64,000 nt of DNA from Salvator merianae (lineage: Eukaryota > Chordata > Lepidosauria > Squamata > Teiidae): positions 9,432,187-9,496,186 of the forward strand of contig QVOM02000053.1 of the NCBI GenBank assembly GCA_003586115.2, given 5' to 3'. A model generated the notes under the pieces. That model was not told the DNA's origin and ran no database searches. It worked only from the letters and a program-made list of their open reading frames with translations. The position numbers and the translations under genes were made by a program. Shown piece after piece: positions 22,440 through 33,135 of the stretch. How positions within the stretch are numbered: position 1 is the first letter of the stretch; the number at the start of each line of letters is the position of its first letter.

Positions 22440-22735
22440 CACTTTCTGCACTTACCTGTTCTTAGTCAGGAATAGCTAGGCCCACTAATCCCAGCCACAG
22501 AAAGGCATGGGCTGGATTGGCATCTTCTGCACCAACAGCACTGATTCAGATCATCCCACACTGTGGCCACATCTCCATGCCTCTGAGGTCTAGGAACAAA
22601 AGTTCCCCATACCTCTGAGGGCTAGGAATAAAAGTTCTCCATGTCTCTGAGGGCCAGGAACAAAAGTTCTCCATGTCCCTGAGGGCTAGCAAACATTCCA
22701 TGGTGGAAAGTGCAAACAGGGCCTTTGTTGCTAGT
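22440..22735. mobile_element. MITE-like repeat with internal 32-bp tandem repeat
   Basis: Left edge CTTTCTGCACTTACCTG and right edge GTGCAAACAGGGCC look like inverted termini of the window's second MITE type. The centre carries the 32-bp minisatellite described separately. Confidence 0.5.
22577..22690 (+). repeat. 32-bp minisatellite, about 3.5 copies
   Basis: Units start at 22577, 22609, 22641 and 22673. Each full unit reads ATGYCTCTGAGGG then CTAGGAACAAAAGTTCTCC with one to four substitutions. The fourth copy stops after 18 bases. Confidence 0.93.
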
Positions 22736-22960
22736 AAGCATCTGGACACTCACTAGCAAAATGTGTCCACACTTTGCGGAGGCCCCAGCATTCTGGAGCA
22801 CTGTGAGTGCTGGAAGCCCAGTTCCAGGCTGTTCCAGCCCTCACAGTGTTGGAGTGAGGGCTGGATCTGTTCCACACTGCTGTGGATCACACTGCTGGAT
22901 CTGTTCCAGTGTATAATGGCATAATTATACCATTCTATGCTGGCAAGTGTGAACAGACCC
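22736..22960. mobile_element. MITE-like repeat
   Basis: GC-richer block with repeated CTGGATCTGTTCCA motifs, ending GGCAAGTGTGAACAGACCC, a degenerate right terminus of the GGGCCTGTTTGCACTT type. Confidence 0.4.
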
Positions 22961-23255
22961 TTCATGTTGTTTCTGGTTTGGAACTTATGTTCCAGCAATC
23001 ATATTTCAATGTATGCTGGGAAGTTTGTTGATGTATCTTACTGGAACTTTATGAGCTTTGTCTCTCAAATTAACTTAAGCCAGGACCATCTGAGGTCAAA
23101 TGCACTTAACTGACTTTAATTTGTGAAATAAATGAATGAATAAAATGCACCTGACTATCAACATAAAAAAGCAAAGGCTATTAGAAGTCACGATCTAATA
23201 ACATGGAACAAGTATCCTCTTTTCTTTCTGTTCTGCAACATGCATGTAGACAAGG
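22961..23255. other. No feature recognised
   Basis: AT-rich intronic sequence; an AATAAATGAATGAATAAAA run at 23126-23144 may be a decayed retroposon tail. Confidence 0.3.
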
Positions 23256-23620
23256 ATATTAAAGGAGCGGATTTAACCAGTTTAGGGCCTAGCTATATCC
23301 AACTTCCATCAGACTTCAGAGTGAGAGAACACATCCGCAAAGTGGCAAGTGTTTTTCTTTGCATGTTATCTAACCCAGAAAATCCACTTTGGAGTTGGAT
23401 AATGAGCAAGGAAAATGACTTCTCACTTTCCTGATTAGTTCTCCTACTCAGAAGGCAGATCGCAAGTAGATGAAAATTTAGGTATAGCTGGGCCCTTTTG
23501 CAGCTTTTCACATTCCACCTAAGTGTGATCATGACACCATGGGAAATATGCATTATAATAGGGCAAATAATTAGTTATGCTTAATCCCTTTGAAATCTAG
23601 TGCAGAAAGGCCCTTAGACT
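23256..23620. mobile_element. Possible MITE copy
   Basis: TTTAGGGCCTAGCTATATCC at the left and AGTGCAGAAAGGCCCTTA at the right suggest inverted GGGCC-containing ends, but the match is partial and no target duplication was found. Confidence 0.3.
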
Positions 23621-24905
23621 GGAACATGTTCTGGTCTAAGGAACTACCATCCACATGTTGGGTGGAATAGCAGAAGCCCTTTGCATGCTTTGTCTGCATT
23701 GGACAAAGTGAGGGACTGGGATAGTGCACCAAAATTGCACCTTATCCCAGTCTACTAGTGTATTAGCATACATACTGGGGTCCTTTTCCAGCAGTGCACC
23801 AAGAAGCACCTCGTTCTTACCCTTCAATGTCTAAAATATTTAAATAGTAGAAAAATATTTAGATGGTAAAATATATGACTACATATTTTAAAACATTAAG
23901 CTCTGGGATCCATTCCTGCTTGTTAAAACCCATACACAGATAGCTAACTGTTGACTTTCTCTGAAGAAATAAAAATCTGTTTCTTTTGTATGTGTGGTTC
24001 TCAAAGTTATGAGAAAGTAAGGAGCCACAAAGAGTAAAAGAGAGTGAGACGTCACATTTAAAACCCAAGGAAAGATGCTGAAAAAAGCAACAGACAAAAT
24101 TATAAACATTGGAGAAATGCATCTCAGGAACTTTTAGCAAAAGGATTTTAAGAAGCTGTTAATGGAGAAATTGCACTTTGGAGTCCAAGTCTGAAGATGC
24201 GTATTACCTTATGGGCCTATATCATCTATGTTGTAATGTGCTAAGGGATTTTATCACAGCAACAATTAAGCCTCTGGCAGTCATTGGCTGAACTGAAGTG
24301 GTACCATGAGATGTCCATGAACGTTCTATACAGTGAAGGAAGTTGTCAGCAGTAGAACATTCACTGTACTTCACTGAGTTGGAGAAAAGAGAGTGAGAAG
24401 TTTGCTAAAACAAATCCTCACAGCCTCTACTGATGAGAGAAAAAAAAAACCTTGTGAGGAGAGATTTGAGAATCAGGAAACCAAAAGATATGCTTATAGA
24501 TTAAGGTCATGTCTCCAAGCAGATGTATAATAGGTCTGAGGGCAGGCACCTTGGTAAGAATACCTTGTTTGCCATATTAAACGGCACTTTTGTGACTCCA
24601 TAGCAGAGTGCAGATTGAGGCGTTTCACTGAGGGTGGGAAATTGTTCCCTTTATGTGAAGGAAGAATTGTGAACTTGTCTGTGGGCCTCTTGTTGTCACA
24701 AGTGGAAACATGGTGGCCAACAGTGCAGAAGTGGGCACCTTACTCAGTATGCAGAGACGTGGCTTAAGAAAGCTGAACAAGAATTAAGAAGAAAGCAGGG
24801 AATCCTTTTAATAGAAGTGAATTCATTTCTGAAAATACTGGTCAAGATGCCCATCTGTTGTAGCTTGAAAGTTTATATTTCTGAAATTGCTACACAGTGT
24901 CATGC
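23621..24905. other. No feature recognised
   Basis: Mixed unique sequence. Frames at 23859-24140 have no domain. No LINE or SINE block I recognise. Confidence 0.3.
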
Positions 24906-25220
24906 AAGCAGGAAAGATTCCTGATACTTGGGGTCTTTCTGCAATTTTCACCTTGGAATGATTGAATCTAACCATTCCAATGATTGAATCCAGCCATTCC
25001 AAGGTGGAACAGTCCCCATGGTATGGTGGCCATCTGTACTGTGAGGGCTGGAACAATCCAGAACAATCCAGAACCCACCATGACAGTGGCTGTGGAATCC
25101 TCCAGGCACTGCCATAGCAACCGGGGACGTGGCATACAACTTCACAGCCATAGCCACACCATGCCACAACTTGCTCCCAGTACAGCTGTGGACAATGATT
25201 TTGTTGTCCACCGCTAGTAG
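24906..25220. mobile_element. MITE-like repeat related to 46746-47214
   Basis: Shares ordered blocks with 46746-47214: AGCCATAGCCACACCATGCC, then GCTGTGGACA and TTTTGTTGTCCAC. It starts near GGGGTCTTTCTGCAATTTTC, a decayed terminus. It also has a local duplication of CCATTCCAA(T/G)G near 24980-25000. Confidence 0.55.
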
Positions 25221-25223
25221 AGA

Positions 25224-25560
25224 TTGGAAGCTAAGGTGACTTTAATTGAGCCTGGCCATACAGAATCCAGTTTGGAGTTTCTACACATACTCATAGATTT
25301 GAAGGCTGTAGAACTCAACCCTTTGTTGCATACAGGAATCCAAATCAAAGCATCTCCAACAAATGTCTCTCCAACTTCCACTTCAAAACGTTCAGTGAAG
25401 GACATGCTTCCAGTTTTCTAGGCAGTTAGTTCCACTGATGAACTGCTTCTAGTATACAGGAGTTCTTTCAGATTCTTCATCCACCTGACTCTTTCCTCTC
25501 CTCTTCCAGCTTAGGGGACAAATGTGTCCATCTGTACTCAGATCCTCCAGGCCCCTAACC
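25224..25560 (-). mobile_element. CR1-like 3' region
   Basis: The block CAGGAATCCAAATCAAAGCA followed by TCTCCAACAAATG, and the later CAGTTAGTTCCACTGATGAA, match the CR1-type copy at 63862-64000 and general CR1 3' layout. Ends are approximate. Confidence 0.6.
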
Positions 25561-27355
25561 CACAGCAAATGTAACTTAGCTTCAAGTCACACTAAAAACT
25601 CAGATATTGTTGGATATGCTCAGTTCTTAGATGTGTGCAGCAGCCAGGAAGTGACTGTATGGTTGAAGACACAGGCACAATTGCTGTTGAGATCTGAAAA
25701 TGTAGTGGACTTCAGTCCACCCCCCTTCCACTGTGTGGCAGCAATTCTGGGAACATTTTTCTTATTCCCCACAAGCTCTGAGAAGTCATCTCAGAGTCCC
25801 CCAGTGTTTCATAGTTGCCAACATGTCATACCATGTCATGGCTCAGATCCAATTGTAGCCTGGATGCTGCCTGTGACTGAACTGAAATCTACCTTGTCAT
25901 GCTTGTCTTCTATTCCATAATGATAGTTGCAACCTTCTCATTTGCAACATAATTCTTTGTGTTTGAAGAATTGTGGGGAATGGAATTTCAGTAGGTGTTT
26001 CCCGAGTGACAAGTTGGAATTCCATCTCCTACACAGCGGTTAAATATAGAGAGCCCTGAAATGAATTTCATGCAAATCCAGGCTCTATCAGATGGTGGTG
26101 GTAGAGTAAGAAATGTGTAAGCCAAGGTACGTTAAGTTGCTATGAGATTTGTCATAGGGATTCTCCACAGACTATGCAACTTCCTAAAAAGAAGTCTTCC
26201 TGTACAATCCTAGTAAATGTAGTCCTCTCCTCCTACTCAGTTTTGAAACTGTTAATATATGCAGGCTCTAATCTATATTCTCATTCATGAGAAAATTTCC
26301 AAGAAATGCAGTGAAGCTCATCTTAGAGTAGATGTGTACAAGGCTATATTCTTAAGAATATGGAAGTTAATTCTGAACAGTGCTATCCAACCCTCTCTTG
26401 CAATCTGCATGATGTTAGTGACAGCTACAAAGTAGCTTAATCAAAAGCATAATCATTAATGCATTAATCTTAATTCATTCATCAATTAAGTAAAATAATT
26501 TCTAAAGAAGTATTCAGTAAGTATGAACAAAATAGCACTTAATTATGCCCCCAAATACTTTTCTCTACCCCACCCAGAAGGTTTTATCATTAATATCTGT
26601 GCAAATATATGGCAGATTTTTCTTATTAACTCAAGTGCAGTGAAGGAGCAGAGAAGCTTGAAGGGCGCCTAAACTGATTTTCAACTCTCTGCTGTTTTCC
26701 TATCACTTACTTTTTGGGGCCATCAAAATTTCCCATCAGTGTCATGCAAAAAGTTAAGTACACAATAAGTTAATTTGTATTGTCACTGTGCAGTGCAAGA
26801 GCGGTAAAGAGCACATCAATTTTTAATCTGGTATGAATAATATATAAATATGTATACACAGTGAGGGTCAAAAAGTGTAAGAGCAAAAGAAGTGGTAAGT
26901 TGTTTACAGCAGCAGCTATACCAAAAAAAAAAAACCAAAAAAAAAAAAAACCCAGAGATGAGTCTTATAGAAGATAACAACATCTGCAATTTGCTCATAA
27001 CTGGGGGGCAAAGCGGAATGCCCATTTCTCTTGGGTAACACCGTCCATTAATTACTGCTCAAAAGTGGTTGTGGGCAGTGAGATCTTAAAATAACCAGGC
27101 CTAGATAAGCAGGCATGTAATTTATACCATTTTTATCAGATGGAAGTTGGGGACGATTTGGGGGCTGCAGGCTCCTTCTTTTCAAGTCATAGATCTCATA
27201 TATGCTCTCTGAGATCTATCTCCCAACATATAATCATTGGAGAGTCATTTTAAGAGAATAGTTTCTCATCCTTCAGGAGACAAATACTGTCCTGCATTTC
27301 TAGGAAAGCAAAATTATCAGCTGGATAAACTGGCAACTGGCAGTCTGTGCAACTT
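25561..27355. other. No feature recognised; poly-A at 26922-26951
   Basis: AT-rich intronic sequence. An A-rich run with a few C residues lies at 26922-26951. Frames up to 132 codons (25522-25920) lack domains. Confidence 0.3.
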
Positions 27356-27357
27356 AG

Positions 27358-27590
27358 ATTGAAAGAAAGACAGAAAGATAGAAAGGGAGGGATGGAAGAT
27401 TGAGAGAGAGAAAGAGAGAGAAAGAGAAAGGGAGTGAAGGAAGGAAGAAAAGGAAGGAAAGGAAGGGAAGGAAGGAAAGGGAGGGAGGAAGGGAGGGAGG
27501 GAGGGAGGGAGGGAGGAAGGAAGGAAGGAAGGAAGGAAGGAAGGAAGGAAGGAAGGAAGGAAGGAAGGAAGGAAGGAAGGAAGGAAGAGA
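27358..27590. repeat. Long polypurine tract with (GGAA)n core
   Basis: About 230 bp of almost pure purine. It passes from GAAAGA and GAGA units through GGGA units into about nineteen GGAA units at 27511-27586. The lysine/arginine and serine/phenylalanine frames across it are repeat artefacts. Confidence 0.97.
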
Positions 27591-27726
27591 CTTAAGATGG
27601 AATTAGGTGACATATTCTACCCCAAGATTCATAAACCAGAGATGAAGGGAGAGAGGGACGGATCAGGAGAGCACACTGCACCAATGTGTTTTGGGACATT
27701 TGAAAGAATCAGGCACTGTTTCTGTT

Positions 27727-27840
27727 TTTTGGGTGTGCACTTTACATTCTGTTTTTTATTGTTGTAAACTGCCCTGAGACCTTGGGATAAAAATGCAAAA
27801 TAAATAAATTTATTTATTTACATTATTTATTTATTACATT
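27727..27840 (+). mobile_element. L2-type LINE 3' tail
   Basis: GTTGTAAACTGCCCTGAGAC, then GGATAAAAATGCAAAATAAA, then TTTATTTA repeats: the usual L2 3' terminus with a TAAA-type tail. Confidence 0.75.
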
Positions 27841-28250
27841 CTCCCAACGACAGTATAGGCTGGCGCCCACTGGAACTGATGAGTGGAAGAGCAAGACATT
27901 CAGGAGGCACCAGGATAAGAAAAGGCCAGGGTCATATTTTGTGTATCACTGTTAAAGAGGCATTTCTATTCAAATTCAAATACAATTTGACTTCCCTGAA
28001 AGGGAAGGTGAAAGGACAGTGGATTGAAACTGAGCTACTGAGGATGGTGGCATGAAATCCACCTTGTATTCATTTGTTAGCTTCCCTGGAGATACACAGA
28101 TAGCCATGGTCAGCCAACTTCTCCCCATTGATCTGTGCACATTTTCAAATGGTATTTCTGGTAGGAAAATTGGCCACCTTCATTAATTTCATTGATTAAT
28201 CAAGTCACCCTTTTTTATTTATTTAAAGCTGTGCTCCACAGCTTTACTGG
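27841..28250. other. No feature recognised
   Basis: Unique intronic sequence between an L2 tail and a MITE-like repeat. Confidence 0.3.
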
Positions 28251-28580
28251 GAGCTGATAGTCAGCTCCTGGTAAACTGCATTCGCACTACGAATGCACAG
28301 TCACACCATGTGTGGCAGCTGCACCTACATGGTGGAACAATCATGCCTGCATGCTGCACGGTGCTTTTGGTTGCTATGGCAGTGGCCGGACACTTCCTGG
28401 CCATTGTCATGGTTCCAATCAAGCATAGGATACCAGCATTTGCACCACAAACGCTGGTATCCTGTTGATAATCATGGCTAAGGCCACACAGTGTGGACGG
28501 TGTCCACACTATGTGGTCAATTCCACTATGGAATATTCGTTGATGAACGTTCCATGGGGGGAAGTGTGAATAGGCTCTTT
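28251..28580. mobile_element. MITE-like repeat
   Basis: It has the GGTTGCTATGGCAGTGGCCG block also seen in altered form near 25105, and ends GGAAGTGTGAATAGGCTC, a degenerate right terminus of the GGGCCTGTTTGCACTT type. A 179-codon minus frame (28261-28800) crosses it and is not a gene. Confidence 0.45.
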
Positions 28581-28673
28581 GTGTCTGAGTTAGATAAAAA
28601 TTGAGTGTAGGATGGATATCTGTAAAATGCAAAACTGACTTATGCTTAGCTAATGTTTTATACCACCCATAAA

Positions 28674-29040
28674 TAGGTAGATGACAAATCAATTTTTTTT
28701 TAATTGGTTCAATATGAAGTGAAGGGGAGTTCAAATGGGTCAAACGTGAACCAAACTCTCTGCCTGTTTGATGCTTTGGTTCAGATTTGACCTGAAACAA
28801 TAGGAGTTCAAATAAAACTCTATGGGCCAGTTTGATTCCATGCTGATTGCTTCAAAATGGAGCCAGTTCTGCAGCATTTCTGCCCTTTTTTCATGGCTTT
28901 TAAAATATTTTAAATCAATGAACCAGTCTGACAAATTGCCAATCCAGTCTGAGATTCAAATGAAACCAATTTTTGTGTGTGTGTTGTGTTTTGGTTCAGT
29001 TCAAACAGAACCACAAAAATTATGTTCACACACTTCCCTA
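28674..29040. mobile_element. hAT-type MITE, 367 bp
   Basis: Flanking octamers CCCATAAA (28666-28673) and CCCATGAA (29041-29048) match at 7 of 8 positions. The right end CACACACTTCCCTA is a degenerate form of TGCACATCCCTA; the left end TAGGTAGATGACA is more diverged. The interior has the GGTTCA/TGAACC and TCAAAC motifs of the second hAT MITE family. Confidence 0.65.
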
Positions 29041-29159
29041 CCCATGAATGTCAGAAGGGCAACAGAATTTTGGAAACATTGCTTGGTTAAAAGGAAAAGG
29101 GGGAAAAAAAGTTTTATTCTTTTATAGAATTGAATTATTCCTTATTTTTTAACATTAGT

Positions 29160-29556
29160 CAGTTAATTTAGCCGGGAGGGAGGGGGAGGAAGAAGCTTTG
29201 TTTTGTTTTCTTTCAAATACACAATTTGATATGTTCCTTTGCGACATGGTATGTCAGTTTGCATCAATCACATCACATCAACTTAAGTTTCAGGAGATGG
29301 TGTGCTTGAACACTGAGTCCAGGGAAAAGCATCAGTTAGAAAAGCTCTGAAAAATTATCTTTGGGTTTAAAAAACAAAAACAAAATACCTTTCAAAAACT
29401 GTTTTAATGAAAACTATCACAGATTCTAGCTACGATATGTACAAAAAGAGAGCCTGGCTGAAACCACTTGCCAACTTATGGGTTTTTTTACAGAAGCAGA
29501 CTTTTACAACACAAAAAAACACCTGCTGAACCTCCGTGGCCATAATCCAAGATCAT
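29160..29556. other. Repeat-poor stretch beside the weak exon candidate
   Basis: This block lies between two hAT MITEs (28674-29040 and 29674-29971) and has no transposon match I recognise. On the minus strand it is T-rich with several ATTAAA-like hexamers and could be UTR or a non-coding element. I see no coding potential beyond the candidate immediately next to it. Confidence 0.25.
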
Positions 29557-29610
29557 TTACATTGAGGCCAGGTCTTCAGATACCTTAGGGGCTGACTTCT
29601 GCACAGGCAC
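29557..29610 (-). other. Weak candidate alternative terminal exon
   Basis: On the minus strand a CCTGCAG acceptor-like sequence ends at 29611. It is followed by an open frame of 17 codons (VPVQKSAPKVSEDLASM) and a TAA stop, and then by AT-rich, 3' UTR-like sequence down to about 29160. The frame assumes a phase-0 junction, whereas the zinc-finger exon at 22107 needs phase 1, so the two could not share one donor and both be read this way. The stretch is too short to identify a protein and may be chance. Confidence 0.2.
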
Positions 29611-29673
29611 CTGCAGGATGGGATCATGATTATCACTGCAACAGATGTCTCCACTTCTCCACTGGGTGTGGAG

Positions 29674-29971
29674 TAGAGATGTACATGAACTGAAATTTAG
29701 TGGCTTGGTTTGCATGTGAACCAGCCACCCTTCATTTGTGTTCAGCTTGAACCTTTTTTCCCCAAACAGAGTGGTTCAGTTCACATGCAAATCAAATGAA
29801 TCATACCTTGGTTTGTTATTGTTTGCTTGGTTCATTAGAACCCTCTTCATTTGGGTTTGGTTCAAACCAGGGTTTTGCAAATAACAGGGTAGTTGGGTTC
29901 TCATCCAAACCATTCAAACTTCTTGGTTCTCTGAGAACTGTGAACTGACTGAACAAGTTTGCACATCTCTA
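29674..29971. mobile_element. hAT-type MITE, 298 bp, perfect target duplication
   Basis: The element begins TAGAGATGTACA and ends TGCACATCTCTA, inverted repeats matching at 11 of 12 positions. It is flanked by perfect 8-bp direct repeats GTGTGGAG (29666-29673 and 29972-29979), the expected size for hAT insertion. The interior is rich in GGTTTG and TTCAAACC motifs and has no reading frame, so it depended on a transposase supplied elsewhere. It inserted 63 bp upstream, in the sense of minus-strand transcription, of the weak exon candidate at 29610. Confidence 0.93.
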
Positions 29972-29979
29972 GTGTGGAG

Positions 29980-31295
29980 CGTTGTTTTCAACAGTGATCT
30001 GAGGTGCTTCTGGTGAGAGAGGAAAATTGTGTCCTGCCCCGCAGCCACCTTAGACAGCGATTGTGCCTACCAATGGGGCTGCACAGTCACCACAGGATGC
30101 CTGTTTCCATCACATGAGGAGATATGCTGGTGAGAATGCTTCAACAGGGTGCTTCCATGGATAAGGGAAGATGTGCCCTGAATCCTTCCTGTACTGGAGC
30201 TTGTGGTTTTACTATATTATTGAATTGTATCTGGATTTATAGTACTGTATAAGTTTGTATATATTTTATTTATTGTTCTAGTGTCATTAAATGAGTCATT
30301 TTCTAGGTTCCTTTTACCTGGAAATGTTACTCAAGCTACAGAAATAAATTCTATAACTGACCAGCAGGAGATATAATTTTACTGACCATAGTGGGAAATG
30401 GGGCTTTTTATATATATATCTGGGGCTGTGAACTGTGGCCAGAAATGGATGGTATCTAAAAGTTTACCTATTATAAATTTTCTGACAGTAATTCAGTGGT
30501 GCTATGGAGCAGGCACCTCCTTTTTCCACTGTGCTGGGGTCCTATAGAGGCTTGGCCCGGTCTACTAAAAAATTAATCTGTATCTTTCAGAGCATTGCAT
30601 CTCAGACCTCAGAACAGAAGTCCTTGAACAGAAAAAAAAAAAAAAAAAAAAACCTATAAAAAAAGACTGGAAAGAGAAACAACAGATTTGGAATATAATC
30701 ACAAACTCCAATCCAACAACAGGGGGTTTAAATAGAAACAATGGTTTTCTGGCACATTACACATATTGTAACACTAGTTAACACCCCAGTCTCTTGATCT
30801 GGATTGTTCATCATATCTTTTTTCTGGTTCTCAGCCAGCATTACTCTACATTACAACATTTTGACAAGTTTGCACCTCTAGTCACACATATAGCCTTAAT
30901 GACCATTGTTATACTGAACTTGTCACCTCACCATAGTTTTGCATTTGTATTGGTATTCACACTCACAGCTTGCTTAAAGTTTCCTGGGATTCACAAAAGT
31001 CACACATTTTCAACCATGTAAACCCCAGAACATGATGGAAAGGAATACCATGTTATATAAGGGAATCACATTTTGCTACCTGCATGAAAGCAAAATTATG
31101 ATATAAAAACATGTTATACTAGAGATGACTGTATTTTAAAAGGCTTCAACTAAATATGAGCTCACAGAAGTTAAACAACAATGTTAAGGATGTTTATTTT
31201 CAGGATCAATGTAAATTAATCTCATCAATTTATGTATATTTGATCAGCTTCCTGATTCAACGTACAATGCTATGAACAAATTCCCAGAATGTCTG
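29980..31295. other. No feature recognised; poly-A at 30631-30650
   Basis: Unique AT-rich intronic sequence. A run of about twenty A residues near 30631 may mark an old retroposon tail but no body is recognisable. Confidence 0.3.
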
Positions 31296-31296
31296 G

Positions 31297-31365
<69 letters not shown>

Positions 31366-31388
31366 ATCTATCTATCTATCTATCTATT
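31296..31388. repeat. (TCTG)n(TCTA)n compound microsatellite
   Basis: Four to five TCTG units lead into about twenty TCTA units, with one two-base disruption near 31365. The other strand reads GATA. Confidence 0.97.
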
Positions 31389-32649
31389 TGATGATATAAA
31401 AAACACATATGTAGAGTTTTGTACATGAATGTATAAAGTACCATTAGAATAGTCATACTGCTGAGATGAGGAATTAATTTCAGATTGTTATGGGTGTACT
31501 AATAGCAGGAAAATTGTAACTTTCTCCCCAAAAGGCAAGTAATGGTAATTTCAAAGAAAAATGCCAACAGTCTATTACTCAAAGTCCTTCTGCTGTACCC
31601 ACTCTACTGTGTTTTATTGTTTTGAATATTTGTATAGATATTGTTTATAAGCAGATGCAAATAGAAGACAAATCAAAATGCACATATATTCAGATTCCAT
31701 AATGTGAGAATTTAGATAAAGAAGCAAGGAACACGGATAATTGAGTAGTGAACATTAAAAGCGAAACAAGAGGCTATAATTCAAAACACAGTGGAGGCTT
31801 ATATTCTCTCTCAAAACACAAGAGTTGAAATGAGGAATATGCACAGAAGCAATCTTCAGGTCCAATATTTTACTAGCATTGTCCTTCTCCTGATGCTGAA
31901 CATCTTCTGGACATTCTGCCTCAGTTGGTGCATCTATGGAAATTTGACTGAAGAATACTCAAAAAGGCATGATGTAGGGACTGTGTCTTATAAATTGTTT
32001 TTGGAGATCAAGGATACTGTAACAATTTATACCAGAAAATGCTACTTCGATAATTGTAGATGTGTTACCATTTTAGTAGATTAAAAATGTCCTCCTGGCA
32101 AGCCTAACACTTAGTGACTACTACTATAGATGGATGGCACATCCATTACTTTCTTCGAAGAAGGTTCCACAGACAGAATACAGTGTCTTCTGCTTGCAAA
32201 ACAGATTATCTACCTCTGAGCTTTAGCCACTGGTCCACAAAGCTGTGTTTGTCATTACTTTCTTCTAAAAAGTTTCCACAGATAGAATTCGGGGACTTCT
32301 GCATGTAAAATATAATATCTACTACTGAGCTACCTCCACCAGTCCACAAAGCTGTGTATCTTACATTTGTTCTTCAATGCTTTTCCTGTCCTTACTCCAA
32401 ATGCTTTAAACTGGTTAAAGAAATGTTCTTCCTCTAATCTGATCCTCCAAATAATCCTGTTAAGCGTACTGGGCTCCAGCCTTCATTTTGCACAGTTTCA
32501 TCTAGCATGAGCATAGCATGTCAGTAGGTACTTATTGTAACTAGAAGGGAATGAAGGGAGAGCAAAGGTGTGTTGCCTTAATTTACCATCTGTTGTACTC
32601 CTTCCTTACTTAGCCCTACATTGGAGGATGAGGTCTGCCGCGGAAAACC
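31389..32649. other. No feature recognised; local imperfect duplication at 32140-32340
   Basis: The blocks ATTACTTTCTTCGAAGAAGG (32143) and ATTACTTTCTTCTAAAAAGT (32254), each followed by TTCCACAGA(C/T)AGAAT, GACTTCTGC-like sequence and later CCAC(T/C)...GTCCACAAAGCTGTG, show an imperfect tandem duplication with a period of about 111 bp. Confidence 0.55.
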
Positions 32650-32654
32650 ACTTT

Positions 32655-32725
32655 AACTCATCTTATCTGTTTTTATACCGATTTTATTGTGACCTGCCCT
32701 GAGGCCTTTGGATATAGGATAGGAT
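32655..32725 (+). mobile_element. L2-type LINE 3' tail
   Basis: ATTTTATTGTGACCTGCCCTGAGGCCTTTGG with a short ATAGGATAGGATAG end is a decayed L2 3' terminus. Confidence 0.55.
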
Positions 32726-32726
32726 A

Positions 32727-33135
32727 GAAAGCTGTCCTAGAATAAGGCCCTGCATTGCCCCAAAGCTTTCTGAACTTCAGATCTTGCTGTGAGGACCCCT
32801 ACAGCCAGGAATGAACGTTCCTGGCATCAGAGTCCCAGGAGGGACTCATTTTGGTGGCAGAATTTGGTGTGGCATTGAAATGGATCCTTCTGCTAAACCA
32901 GAAGGGGAAGTGTGTGCCCTTTCTCACACCTCTCTGTTCCATTCCAGAGGTCCCTGGACCACCAGTGGACCTGTTAACCATTTTGGCTGCCTAGACAGCT
33001 ACACCCTGTCCAACAGAGTGTCCTAAAAGAGGGTGGGGCTTTTTCTGTTCCACTCCAGAGTACAGAACAAGAGGATCAGAAGGGACTAGGCCTTGCATTG
33101 GACCAATACACCAGCCAGTGCAGAAAGGTCCTTAG
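32727..33135. mobile_element. MITE-like repeat
   Basis: Left TAAGGCCCTGCATTG and right CCAGTGCAGAAAGGTCCTTA look like inverted ends. The interior has CCAGGAATGAACGTTCCTGG, a near-perfect palindrome homologous to those at 14926 and 47470. A 60-codon frame on each strand is an artefact of this structure. Confidence 0.55.

Noticed and set aside
22577..22690. CRISPR-like array
   Set aside because: Units are directly adjacent without spacers, and the genome is vertebrate.
27317..27613. Arg/Lys/Glu-rich and Ser/Phe/Leu-rich frames
   Set aside because: Produced by the polypurine tract and its complement.
28261..28800. 179-codon minus-strand frame, the longest in the window
   Set aside because: It crosses the MITE-like block 28251-28580 and part of the 28674 hAT MITE, neither of which codes for protein in other copies.
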